In this document: piece by piece, positions 8,649 to 16,646 of the stretch
How the letters are laid out: every line of letters starts with the position of its first letter
Position numbering within the stretch: the first letter of the stretch is position 1
From: Aeromicrobium sp. Leaf350
GTDB lineage: Bacteria; Actinomycetota; Actinomycetes; Propionibacteriales; Nocardioidaceae
DNA length: 64,000 nt
Direction: 5' to 3'
Assembly: GCF_916858655.1 (NCBI RefSeq)
Contig: NZ_CAKASL010000001.1
Coordinates: forward strand, 1,240,001-1,304,000
Notes under the pieces: model-generated
What the model saw: only the letters and a program-made list of their open reading frames with translations
Database searches by the model: none
Told to the model about the DNA's origin: nothing
Position numbers and translations under genes: made by a program

Positions 8649-9631
8649 CGCGCCTCCTCCTTCGCGAGCTGGGGCTTGCGGACCTTGACGGCAACCCCCG
8701 AGAGTCCGTGCGGCATGACGGCGATGACGACCACCAGGCTCACGCCCACGATGATCTGCGCCACCTCCGCTGAACCCAGTCCGAGTAGCGCTTCGCGCAG
8801 GGCGACCACGACGGCGGCGCCGACGACTGGGCCCCACCACCGCGACATTCCGCCGAGGATCGCCATCATGATGACGAACAGGGGGATGTGCAGTGCGAAC
8901 ACGGCACCCACCTCGACGTAGCCGAGGAAGACCGCCTGTGGCGCTCCTGCAAGACCGGCGATGGCGCCACTGACCGCGAAGGCCACCACCTTGTAGCGGT
9001 AGGTCGGCACGCCCAGGGACTCGGCGACGGACTCGTCGTCGCGGATCGAGCGCAGGGCCGCGCCCCACCGGGTCACGGACGTCACCGCGGCGGTGATGGC
9101 GGCAAGCCCCGCGAGCAGCGCCCCGACGACGAAGAGATGACGCGTACTGGCGCCGATCCAGGTGCCGTCGGTGTGCTCACGGACGAACACGCCCGTTCCG
9201 CCGTCGAGGAAGGAGGTGTTCGACACGATCGTCATGACGATGAAGGCCATCGCCAGTGTCACGAGCCCGAACAGGTCGCCAGCGAAGCGTGGCGACGAGA
9301 ACACCGCGACGCCCAGGACCAGCGCGAGCAGGCCTGCCACCAGCCCGGCCGCGAGCAAGGCGACCACGAAGGGCGCTTCGGTCGATCTGAACACCGCGGC
9401 AGCCACGTAGGTCCCGATGCCGAAGAACACGCCGTGCCCGAAGCTCGCGTACCCGGTGTTGCCGGAGAACAGGCTCCAGCTGAGGGCCAGGACGATCCAG
9501 ATCAGGAACTGGAATCCGAAGGTGACCGCGAAGCCCGAGCCAAGCACGGGAAGAAGGGCCAAGGCCGCGGCCACTCCAGCGGCGATCATCACCAACGGAC
9601 GACGGAGGGACGGGTCAAACGAGAGCTTCAC
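8645..9631 (-). CDS. livM: Branched-chain amino acid-type ABC transporter permease (LivM)
   Basis: A 328-residue polytopic membrane protein with about nine to ten hydrophobic segments. It carries the family landmarks SLFSGNTGYASFGHGVFFGI near residue 55 and RSIRDDESVAESLGVP near 195. It forms the translocation pathway with LivH. It overlaps livH by 17 bp and livG by 4 bp. Confidence 0.92.
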   Translation of the reverse strand: MKLSFDPSLRRPLVMIAAGVAAALALLPVLGSGFAVTFGFQFLIWIVLALSWSLFSGNTGYASFGHGVFFGIGTYVAAAVFRSTEAPFVVALLAAGLVAGLLALVLGVAVFSSPRFAGDLFGLVTLAMAFIVMTIVSNTSFLDGGTGVFVREHTDGTWIGASTRHLFVVGALLAGLAAITAAVTSVTRWGAALRSIRDDESVAESLGVPTYRYKVVAFAVSGAIAGLAGAPQAVFLGYVEVGAVFALHIPLFVIMMAILGGMSRWWGPVVGAAVVVALREALLGLGSAEVAQIIVGVSLVVVIAVMPHGLSGVAVKVRKPQLAKEEAR

Positions 9632-10526
9632 GTGCGGCTCCTGACGAGAGGCGGTCGCGGACCAGCTGGACGACCGGCGAGAGGGCGAGGAAGAGGAACA
9701 GGAGTCCGAACGTGACGGCGGGCGACCACTGGGGCGGGAACCACAGCGACCACGCGTTCTGGATCATCAGCAGGGCGACGGCCGCCACGAGGGCCCCGAC
9801 GGGTCGGCCGAGGCCGCCGAGCAGGCTCGCCACGACGACGATGCCGATCCAGTTCAACGGCAGCCCGGGCGAGAGCGGCATCTTCAGCGCCACCACCATG
9901 CCGGCGGCCGCTGCGCTCGCGCCGACCAAGCCGGAGACGACCAGAGAGATGGGCAGGAGGCGCACCCCGAAGGTCTCGGCCACTCCGGGGTCCTGACGCA
10001 TGGCCTGCACCCCCCGACCCCAGCGCGTGTACCGGAGCATGGCCGCGGCGCTGCCGACGAGGAGGAACGCGACGACGAGGGCCACGACGTCGATGGGGGC
10101 GACAGAGATCGATCCGACCTTCATGGACTGGGTCAGGTCGTCGGTCAGCCACGGGCGGAGGCTGAGCAGGTCGGGGCTCCAGATCATCGAGACGACGCTC
10201 TCGGCGACGATGAACAGGGCGAACGTGATCAGCAGGCTCGTGAACGCCTCGGCCTTGATCACGTGCAGGAACCACTGCAACGCCACTCCCACGACGAAGA
10301 AGACCGGCACGGTCACGGCCAGGGTGAGGAACGGCGACCAGAGCAGCTCGGTCACGAGCGTGTAGGTGAGGTATCCACCGATGAGGGTGAGGGAGAGGTG
10401 GGAGAAGTCGGCGACACCGAGGTGGCCCCACTTCAGGCTGAGCCCGAGGGCGATGACACCGAACAGGCAACCGACGAAGACCCCGTTGAGGAGAGTCTGC
10501 GTCAGGGCGAGGGTCGAGACCGTCAT
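9615..10526 (-). CDS. livH: Branched-chain amino acid-type ABC transporter permease (LivH)
   Basis: A 303-residue polytopic permease. The ATG at 10526 begins MTVSTLALTQTLLNG, followed by the family landmark GLSLKWGHLGVADFSH near residue 31 and RAMRQDPGVAETFG-like sequence (VQAMRQDPGVAE) near 178. The frame is open further upstream but crosses the intercistronic hairpin, so the internal ATG is preferred. It is separated from the binding-protein gene by 71 bp that contain a strong stem-loop. Confidence 0.92.
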   Translation of the reverse strand: MTVSTLALTQTLLNGVFVGCLFGVIALGLSLKWGHLGVADFSHLSLTLIGGYLTYTLVTELLWSPFLTLAVTVPVFFVVGVALQWFLHVIKAEAFTSLLITFALFIVAESVVSMIWSPDLLSLRPWLTDDLTQSMKVGSISVAPIDVVALVVAFLLVGSAAAMLRYTRWGRGVQAMRQDPGVAETFGVRLLPISLVVSGLVGASAAAAGMVVALKMPLSPGLPLNWIGIVVVASLLGGLGRPVGALVAAVALLMIQNAWSLWFPPQWSPAVTFGLLFLFLALSPVVQLVRDRLSSGAAREALV

Positions 10527-10545
10527 GACGGTCCTTTCGCTAGGG

Positions 10546-10576
10546 GCGGCGTGGTGGGAACGACCCACCACGCCGC
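10546..10576 (-). terminator. Intercistronic stem-loop between binding protein and permease genes
   Basis: A perfect 13-bp stem (10546-10558 with 10564-10576) closed by a 5-nt loop, without a U-tract. Its place between the substrate-binding protein gene and livH fits an attenuator or 3'-end stabiliser that makes the binding protein more abundant than the membrane subunits. Confidence 0.7.
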
Positions 10577-10597
10577 GCGTCTCGAAGGCCGGGTTGC

Positions 10598-11908
10598 TCA
10601 GGGCGCGAGGTCGATGGGCGCACCCGCGACGTCCTCGGGCCAGACCAGGACGCGCTTGCCGTCCTGCACCTGAGTGACCCGGTTGAAGTCCTCGCCGTAG
10701 TTGTTGAAACCGTCGAAGGAGATGTCGCCGACAACCGTGCTCACCTCGTTCGCGTTCAACCACTCGATGATGGCCGCGTTGTCGACCCCGACCTCGTTCA
10801 CCGCGGTGAGCAGGATCTGCCACGCAGCGAAACCTCCGGCCGCCTGGGTCTCCACGAGGGGGAACAACCCGTCCGCCTCCGCCGCCTCGCTGAACGTCAC
10901 CGCCAGGTATCGAGCGATGTCGGTGTCTCCCAGCGGCGCATGGTTCTCGTAGATCGAGGTCAGCAGGATGCCCTCGACCTGATCACCGAGGTTGGCGATC
11001 GAGGCCGGCGACGGCGCAGCCGCGTAGACGGCGCGGGGCTCGTAGCCGATGGCGTCGAAGGCCAGGTAGATGTTCGTGACGTCAGCGCCGATCGCCCCCA
11101 GGTAGACCAGGTCCGGGTCCTCGCTGGCGATGCGCGTCGCGATCGAGCTGAAGTCGGTGGTGCCGAGGTCGTACTCGACCGAGCCCACGATGTTCTTGCC
11201 GTCCTCCTCGAGGGCTGCCTCGGCAGCTGCACCGTAGCTGAGGGTCGTGGGGAACTTGGCGTTCGCGAAGAAGATCGTCTCGGGCGGGGTGTCGCTGGAG
11301 TTGAGCGCGCCGAGCAGTGTCTGTGCGTACGCGTCGAACATCTTCGTCGGATCGGTCACGCCCGCGCCGAACTGGTGGGCCGGGAAGTGGTTCTCGCCGA
11401 TGAGCTGTCCCGGAGCCCCGTTCGTGGCGGTCGGATACGCATAGCCCGCGCGGCTGACCGGGCCGGCGCCGGCCAGCGTCGACGCGCCGCCGTACGGGCC
11501 CATCACCAGGTCGACGCCTTCAGCGAGGAGCCGCTCGTAGTTCGAGGCCGCCTGCGCCGGCGAGGACTGGTCGTCCAGCACCTTCCGCTCCAGCGGGCGA
11601 CCGTCGATCCCACCGCACTCGTTGACCCACTCGACGACGATCTTGCCGATCTCGTCGTGGACAAGCGCCGTGGGGGCGAGTGGTCCGGTCAGGCTGAGCG
11701 AGCCCCCGACCACGATCGGCTCCCCCGTGGGCTCGGTACCGGGGTCGCATTCCATCCCTTCGACCGGCGCCACGATCTCGGCGTCGGCCAGGTCGGACGT
11801 GAGGTCCTGGGAGTCGGATGCGTCCTGCACGCCGCCGCATGCAGCAACGAGAGCGATGAAGGTCGCCGCTGCGACGAGCCGTACGCGACGAGTGGGGGTA
11901 GTAGTCAC
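10598..11908 (-). CDS. ABC transporter substrate-binding lipoprotein (LivK-like)
   Basis: A 436-residue secreted binding protein. It has a lipoprotein signal peptide with a positively charged start (TRRVRLVAA) and a lipobox ending LVAAC near residue 24. A type I periplasmic-binding fold follows, with GEPIVVGGSLSLTGPLAP near residue 62 and LLAEGVDLVMGPYGG near 130. The GTG start is supported by AAGGAAC upstream. It captures the ligand for LivHMGF and is the first gene of the operon, preceded by the paired palindromes at 11978-12025. Confidence 0.9.
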   Translation of the reverse strand: MTTTPTRRVRLVAAATFIALVAACGGVQDASDSQDLTSDLADAEIVAPVEGMECDPGTEPTGEPIVVGGSLSLTGPLAPTALVHDEIGKIVVEWVNECGGIDGRPLERKVLDDQSSPAQAASNYERLLAEGVDLVMGPYGGASTLAGAGPVSRAGYAYPTATNGAPGQLIGENHFPAHQFGAGVTDPTKMFDAYAQTLLGALNSSDTPPETIFFANAKFPTTLSYGAAAEAALEEDGKNIVGSVEYDLGTTDFSSIATRIASEDPDLVYLGAIGADVTNIYLAFDAIGYEPRAVYAAAPSPASIANLGDQVEGILLTSIYENHAPLGDTDIARYLAVTFSEAAEADGLFPLVETQAAGGFAAWQILLTAVNEVGVDNAAIIEWLNANEVSTVVGDISFDGFNNYGEDFNRVTQVQDGKRVLVWPEDVAGAPIDLAP

Positions 11909-11977
11909 GATGGTGGTTCCTTGTCAGTTCGCGAGGAGATCGACGGCCCGCGGGGGACGAGCGTCGACACCGCGACC

Positions 11978-12025
11978 TGCACTGCAGTGCAGAGTGGTGT
12001 ATGTCACAGTGTGCACTCAAGTGCA
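11978..12025. promoter_or_regulatory. Paired palindromes TGCACT-N2-AGTGCA
   Basis: Two matching 14-bp palindromes, 11978-11991 (inside a perfect 16-bp palindrome) and 12012-12025, with centres 34 bp apart, lie 70-117 bp upstream of the binding-protein start. Identical half-sites and near three-turn spacing suggest a dimeric repressor or activator site for the Liv operon. No cognate regulator gene is visible next to it. Confidence 0.6.
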
Positions 12026-12101
12026 GTATGCGTCAACCGCCGCTCCGCCAGGGCGATTGCAGGGGCCCATCAGTCGGCTCAGATGTCGCCCGGAGTTCCC
12101 G

Positions 12102-12443
12102 GAGATGTGGGCAAAATGTGGGCACGAGACCGGAGTCCTGATAGGGACCTACCGTCGTTGATCCCTGGAATTGCAGCCCGATGCCGTAATCCCAACCCGC
12201 CGATGGCGGTGGGATTGCAGCCCAAATCCACAAACGAGAGAACCCCCGAAACAACTGCAATTGCAGTATATTTCGGGGGTTCTCGTCACGCGGTGGCGGT
12301 GGGATTTGAACTCGTTATCGGCAGTTCTCTGACCTGCAGCGATGCCCGATACGGTCTGGACTCGCAGTCATTCTGCCTCACGCCGACATCGCCGGGTTCA
12401 CGTCAGATCACGGACAAATGTGGGCAAAATGTGGGCACGGATC
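12102..12443. repeat. Structured repeat, copy A
   Basis: A 342-bp unit that recurs at 60470-60811 in the same orientation with exactly the same internal spacing. It begins and ends with the word ATGTGGGCAAAATGTGGGCA and contains a long hairpin. It also contains a 34-bp block identical in both copies (12283-12316) that includes a stretch like the 3' end of a tRNA read in reverse, and an identical 17-bp block (12321-12337). The first hundred bases are diverged. The rest of the 606-bp gap 11909-12514 holds the operator pair and no credible gene. Confidence 0.85.
12238..12284. other. Conserved hairpin in repeat copy A
   Basis: A 14-bp perfect stem (12238-12251 with 12271-12284) whose loop holds the perfect 14-bp palindrome ACTGCAATTGCAGT. 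The corresponding stem in copy B differs at two base pairs, and both changes are compensated on the opposite strand, so the structure rather than the primary sequence is conserved. Confidence 0.8.
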
Positions 12444-12514
12444 AGGTGGCTAGGACCAGCGAACGACTCGACGTGACCGGCCGGCCGAACCCGTTGACGT
12501 GACATGAGCGCCGA

Positions 12515-13171
12515 TCACCAGAGTCCATCCTCAAGCACCTCCCGGATCATTCGCTCCGCGGCATCGACCTCGCGCGGTCGACGATGGTCGGCGAGGTCAG
12601 CAGCAACCATGAGGCGTGGCACACGGTCACGTACCAAGTCGCTCACCCTCAATACAACCTCGCCTTGACCAGGGTCGGCGGTCACCAACCAGAACTCATC
12701 GACGAGTGCCTCCAGCTCTCCCGGTCGGACGTACCCCTCCACCAAGCCTCCCGAGGAGACCCGCGAGTCCAGACTCGAGACCCCGGAGAGCCGCACACGC
12801 TTCGCCAGCTCGGTCAGCGACTCGGCTTCCGCGTGCCACCACCCGACGACACCCCGCGACCACATCCAGGCCTGGACGCGAGCGACCTGGTCACGCGAAT
12901 CGGTCAGGGAGGTCAGGCGCCTTCGGAGCCGAGACCGTTCACTGGACTCCAACCAACCGGCGGGATCCCCGTCTGCCATCGCCGCAGCCGCCCACGAGAC
13001 TCGCTCGGCCATCGGTCGTGACGGCATGGCGGACCACCGGTTGACCTCGGCCTCGGCGATCGCCCACTGCGACCCGACTTTCTCGGCTCGCACTCGGCCG
13101 GCCACGGCAAGCTGGCGAGCCCTGGTGACGGAGATCCCCACCTCGGCCGCAAACTCCGGGACAGACAGCAT
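12515..13171 (-). CDS. HTH DNA-binding protein, excisionase/antitoxin-like
   Basis: 218 residues. An N-terminal winged-HTH segment (FAAEVGISVTRARQLA near residues 7-22, then a wing ending AEAEVNRWSA near 48) resembles MerR/excisionase domains. The rest is Arg- and Trp-rich and ends with a conserved-looking PREVDAAERMIREVLEDG tail. I do not recognise the C-terminal domain. It could be an orphan antitoxin or regulator left by a mobile element. It sits immediately right of repeat copy A with no partner gene in the operon. Confidence 0.6.
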   Translation of the reverse strand: MLSVPEFAAEVGISVTRARQLAVAGRVRAEKVGSQWAIAEAEVNRWSAMPSRPMAERVSWAAAAMADGDPAGWLESSERSRLRRRLTSLTDSRDQVARVQAWMWSRGVVGWWHAEAESLTELAKRVRLSGVSSLDSRVSSGGLVEGYVRPGELEALVDEFWLVTADPGQGEVVLRVSDLVRDRVPRLMVAADLADHRRPREVDAAERMIREVLEDGLW

Positions 13172-13567
13172 GGCCCTAATCTAGCGTTGCCGCTATATAA
13201 GTGTCTGCCGAAGCTCGAGCGCCTCGACGCTCCCACAGGCCCACGATCGGATTCGCAGAGACTCGCATCGTTCGGCGTGACTACCTCGGAGTGAGAGAGA
13301 CGCCTTCATCCTGGGACGACAGGTCAGTGGCGCTCAGGCTGTTCTCGACAATGGCGTCCCCGACGGCTCGCACGAAGCGGTCACCGCTGGCGATCAGGTC
13401 GCCGTAGACCGACCGCCAGTCGCACGACTGCTCTCGCCAGGGTGCGCCCCAGACATGCCCGCCGCATCGGCCCTCCCTGCACCCTGCTGCCGGACGGCGG
13501 GGTGTCGAACCCGAGGCCGCGCTGATTCCGACCTGATGCGGCCCGCTCGCCAGCCGGTCCACCTGGA
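13172..13567. other. 396-bp gap, possible gene remnant
   Basis: No convincing gene. A leftward open frame of 93 codons (13281-13562) has a C-terminal half that looks protein-like (WRSVYGDLIASGDRFVRAVG) behind a low-complexity, Gly/Arg-rich N-terminal part. It may be the decayed end of a gene rather than an intact one. Confidence 0.35.
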
Positions 13568-14455
13568 TCAGTCCGGGATCGGGAACCCGAAGTTCTTCAG
13601 GTTCAGGGTGTTGGAGTCAGGGCCACCTCGCTCGCCAGTGTCGAGTCGGTCGATATTCTCGACCTCCTCGGCAGTGAGCTCGAAGTCGAAGACATCGAAG
13701 TTCTCGGCGATGCGGTGTGCTTTGACGGACTTGGGGATTGCGGAGAACCCATGCTCGATGTGCCACCGGAGAGTGATCTGGGCAGCGGTCTTGCCGTACT
13801 TCTCCGCGAGACCGACGATGACCTTGTCCTCTAGTGGATTAGCGGTCACGTCGTCGTTGTAGGTGTACGAACCGCCGATCGGCGACCATGCTTGCGTCAA
13901 GATGCCGTGCCGATCGTTGGCTTCGCGCCACGCCGGCTGTGTGAAGTAGGGGTGTACCTCGATCTGGTTGACCGCGGGCACGACAGTCGTGCGAGTGACC
14001 AGCTCGTCGACCTGCTCGGGATTGAAGTTCGAGATGCCGATCGCGCGAACCCGACCATCGGCGAGAAGGGTCTCCAGCGCCGTGTAGGCCGCGATCGTCT
14101 TGTCGAACTCGTCCGCCAAGGGCTGGTGGAGGATCAGGAGATCGATCTGATCGACATCCAGCTTTCGTCGGCTCTTCTCGTACCCGCGAAGGGTTGCCTC
14201 GTATCCGTAGTCCGACATCCAGATCTTCGTCTCGAGAAACACCTCCTCCCGACTGATCTCAGATCGCTTGATCGCCTCGCCGACTTCTCGCTCGTTGAAG
14301 TAGGCAGCCGCAGTATCGACGTGGCGATACCCCACCTGAAGGGCGGTGACGACCGCCTCGATCGTTTCCTCGGGGCTGCTCTGGTACACCCCCAGTCCGA
14401 CTGCGGGCATATCGACACCGTTGTTCAGGGTGAGGGTGGGTTGCGTAGAGCTCAT
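13568..14455 (-). CDS. Aldo/keto reductase
   Basis: A 295-residue NADPH-dependent carbonyl reductase. The AKR tetrad is recognisable: Asp and Tyr in HVDTAAAYFNE near residue 46, Lys in LETKIW near 75 and His in LLILHQPL near 106. The C-terminal IPKSVKAHRIAENFDVFDF binds the cofactor phosphate in this family. The ATG at 14455, seven codons inside the longest frame, is chosen because AAGAGGA lies at the right distance. It is close to the 2,5-diketo-gluconate reductase-like AKRs; the substrate is unknown. Confidence 0.9.
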   Translation of the reverse strand: MSSTQPTLTLNNGVDMPAVGLGVYQSSPEETIEAVVTALQVGYRHVDTAAAYFNEREVGEAIKRSEISREEVFLETKIWMSDYGYEATLRGYEKSRRKLDVDQIDLLILHQPLADEFDKTIAAYTALETLLADGRVRAIGISNFNPEQVDELVTRTTVVPAVNQIEVHPYFTQPAWREANDRHGILTQAWSPIGGSYTYNDDVTANPLEDKVIVGLAEKYGKTAAQITLRWHIEHGFSAIPKSVKAHRIAENFDVFDFELTAEEVENIDRLDTGERGGPDSNTLNLKNFGFPIPD

Positions 14456-14518
14456 GAGTGTCCTCTTTGTCATCAAGATGGGGTGATTAGGGCTGGTCCG
14501 GTCTGCGTCGACGCAGGC

Positions 14519-14854
14519 TCAGCGCTGAACGCTCCGAAACGGCAGAAACTGGGTCTCGATCCCGTACTGCTCTCGGAACTCGTCGCTGACCTCGCCGAGC
14601 ATCACGGCTGAGAGCATCTCCGTGGAGGCAGCGAAGTCTTCCTGCCCGGAAGCCGTCAGCTTCATGTGCTGGTGGATTGCCGCTTCGTCCACGTACGTCT
14701 CGTGCTGGTAATAGACCCCTTCGGGGGACCTGAAGAGCTCGTACCCAAGGACGTAGGGCTCGTGCTGTTCCGTCGTGGGCAGGACTTCGTCGAGGTAGCG
14801 CTGGAACCGCGCCTCGTCGATCACGCGATAGCTGAAGATGGCGTCGACGGCCAT
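14519..14854 (-). CDS. ABM-domain protein, putative quinol monooxygenase-like
   Basis: A 111-residue ferredoxin-like-fold protein of the antibiotic biosynthesis monooxygenase group: an N-terminal strand (VDAIFSYRVID), a central YQHETYVDEAAIHQHM and a C-terminal strand. The ATG at 14854 follows AAGGAGA by 5 bp. Such proteins act as cofactor-free monooxygenases or heme-binding proteins. Probably co-transcribed with the aldo/keto reductase and controlled by the divergent TetR gene. Confidence 0.75.
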   Translation of the reverse strand: MAVDAIFSYRVIDEARFQRYLDEVLPTTEQHEPYVLGYELFRSPEGVYYQHETYVDEAAIHQHMKLTASGQEDFAASTEMLSAVMLGEVSDEFREQYGIETQFLPFRSVQR

Positions 14855-14880
14855 GGTGTCTCCTTTGAGAGCGTGCCAAA

Positions 14881-14938
14881 CCAAGTAGTTTGGTCAACAC
14901 TAACGCCCGCTGGCGGAAAGTCAAACCAAACGGTTTGG
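14881..14938. promoter_or_regulatory. Two TetR-type operators in divergent promoter region
   Basis: A perfect palindrome CCAAAC-G-GTTTGG at 14926-14938 and a related site CCAAGTAGTTTGG at 14881-14893 (11 of 13 match) lie between the divergently transcribed ABM gene and TetR gene. The position implies autoregulation and control of the ABM/AKR operon by the product of 14956-15573. Confidence 0.7.
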
Positions 14939-14955
14939 CGCGCTAGGATGGACTC

Positions 14956-15573
14956 ATGCCCGCCCCCGCCGACGGTCGAGCCACCGCGAACCACAGCGAC
15001 GGAACGAGGGCGCGGATCGTGGCCGCAGCTCTGGAAGAGTTCTCGCAACACGGGATCGCCGGCGCGCGAATTGATCGGATCGCCAAGCGGGCCAGGACGA
15101 GCAAAGAACGTCTCTACGCCTACTTCAGGAGCAAGACGGACCTCTACCAGCAGACCGTCGATCGGGAGCTCGTGGTCCTCGCCGATGTAGCACCCATGAA
15201 TCCGTCGGACCTGCCGGCCTATGCGGGCGCACTCTTCGACTACTTCTCCGACAATCCCGAGCGCTTCCGTCTCATCGCCTGGGGCCGGCTCGAATCGGAT
15301 TTCTCCCTCCCGGGCGCCAGGGACTCGTTCAACACCGTCATCCAGAGCAAGATCGCCCGACTGGCACTGGCCCAACAGGACGGTGACCTCAGCAAGGATT
15401 GGGATCCGATCGACATCTTGGCTCTCGTCAATCAGCTTGCTGCGACCTGGGCGTCGCAACCAGACCTGCAGTTCGCCGCCACCTCGGCGGCCCGCAACGT
15501 CGACCGCGCGGCTCGACGAGCGGCGGTGATCAGCGCGGTGCAAGCGGTGTTCCCGGCTCGTGCGAGCGGGTAG
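14956..15573 (+). CDS. TetR family transcriptional regulator
   Basis: 205 residues. The N-terminal HTH has RIVAAALEEFSQHGIAGARI followed by RIAKRARTSKERLYAYFRSK (about residues 16-58), and a TetR_C ligand domain follows (FDYFSDNPERFRLIAWG near 95). It is divergent from the ABM/AKR pair, with two matching palindromes in between, so it is most likely a local repressor. The ATG lies 18 bp after the second operator. Confidence 0.9.
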   Translation: MPAPADGRATANHSDGTRARIVAAALEEFSQHGIAGARIDRIAKRARTSKERLYAYFRSKTDLYQQTVDRELVVLADVAPMNPSDLPAYAGALFDYFSDNPERFRLIAWGRLESDFSLPGARDSFNTVIQSKIARLALAQQDGDLSKDWDPIDILALVNQLAATWASQPDLQFAATSAARNVDRAARRAAVISAVQAVFPARASG

Positions 15574-15677
15574 TCCGGCCATCGAGACCTCAGTACCGGT
15601 GATGCACCATCGCCATGTCGATCGCCCGCGTACGCGACGCAAGTTCGAACAGGACGTCACGTCTGAAGGCGAGAGCG

Positions 15678-16646
15678 TCATGGCGAGTCGCCGAACCCGT
15701 CCACTCCCGTGAGCTCCGCGGACAGCGTCCAGAGTCGCGCCGCTTCGCCAGGGTCGACAGCCCAGGTCGACACACCTCCACGCGGCTCATCCGTCCAGGG
15801 GCCGGCGACATTGCAGTCCTCCAGGTACAACCCGCCTAGGTCGTCAAGAGATTTTGAAGTTGCAGCCCACACCTGGGTGGCGGCACCTTGCTCAGGCGTC
15901 TTCTCGCCGGCGATCCGCTGGCGGACCCCGGCGCTGGTCACGCCTGACGCCTCCAGTTCAGCAGCGCTCAGGTGACGCGCCAGACCCGTGTGAACCACCC
16001 CAGGATGCAGCGAGAAGCTCCGTACGCCGCGGTCGCGACCAAGGCGGTCGAGGTGGACGGCGAAGAGGGCGTTGGCGGTCTTCGACTGTCCGTAGGCGGC
16101 CCATTTGTCATACCCATGGTCGAACATGACATCGCCCCAACGCATGGGCGACCGCGAGTGCCCGGCGGAACTGACGCAGATCACCCGTGAGCCAGAGCGG
16201 AGCAGCGGCCTGATGTGATTGATCAGGGCGAAATGCCCCAGGTGATTGGTGGCGAACTGCGCCTCCCAGCCCGGACCGACACGGGTCTCCGGGCAAGCCA
16301 TGACGGCCGCGGACGTGATGACCATGTCGATGGCGGCGCAGGACGCGAGCAACTCTTGGCCGCATCTCGCCACGTCGGCGAGCGAGGACAGGTCAAGCTG
16401 GATGACTCTCGTCTGGGGAAGGCGCTCGAGCACGCGATGTGCGCGACGCTCGTCTCTCGCGGGAACGATCACGGTCGCTCCAGCGCGGGAGAGGGCGCGA
16501 GTCGTCTCGAGGCCGAGGCCCGAGTACCCTCCAGTGACCAGTGCGGTCCGCCCTCGCAGGTCGACGCCCCGGAGAACTTCGTCCGCTGTCGACTGAGCCC
16601 CGAACGGGACCGGCAGCCGCGGTTGGTCGAACTGTCCGGGCGTCAC
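15678..16646 (-). CDS. SDR oxidoreductase, retinol dehydrogenase-like
   Basis: A 322-residue extended-N-terminus SDR. TGGYSGLGLETTRALS near residue 38, active-site YGQSKTANALF near 185, and SLHPGVVHTGLARHL near 212. The GTG start overlaps the ferredoxin reductase stop (GTGA), so it is co-transcribed with the P450 electron-transfer chain. It may oxidise the P450 product alcohol to a ketone. Confidence 0.9.
   Translation of the reverse strand: MTPGQFDQPRLPVPFGAQSTADEVLRGVDLRGRTALVTGGYSGLGLETTRALSRAGATVIVPARDERRAHRVLERLPQTRVIQLDLSSLADVARCGQELLASCAAIDMVITSAAVMACPETRVGPGWEAQFATNHLGHFALINHIRPLLRSGSRVICVSSAGHSRSPMRWGDVMFDHGYDKWAAYGQSKTANALFAVHLDRLGRDRGVRSFSLHPGVVHTGLARHLSAAELEASGVTSAGVRQRIAGEKTPEQGAATQVWAATSKSLDDLGGLYLEDCNVAGPWTDEPRGGVSTWAVDPGEAARLWTLSAELTGVDGFGDSP

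Noticed and set aside
12283-12316. A tRNA gene in the repeat, suggested by the T-arm/acceptor-like block
   Set aside because: The flanks cannot form a T stem or supply a pairing 5' acceptor strand, so no tRNA cloverleaf is present in either copy.
10940-12502. A 520-codon rightward frame
   Set aside because: Antisense to the LivK-like lipoprotein gene, then runs through repeat copy A; no domain or Shine-Dalgarno.
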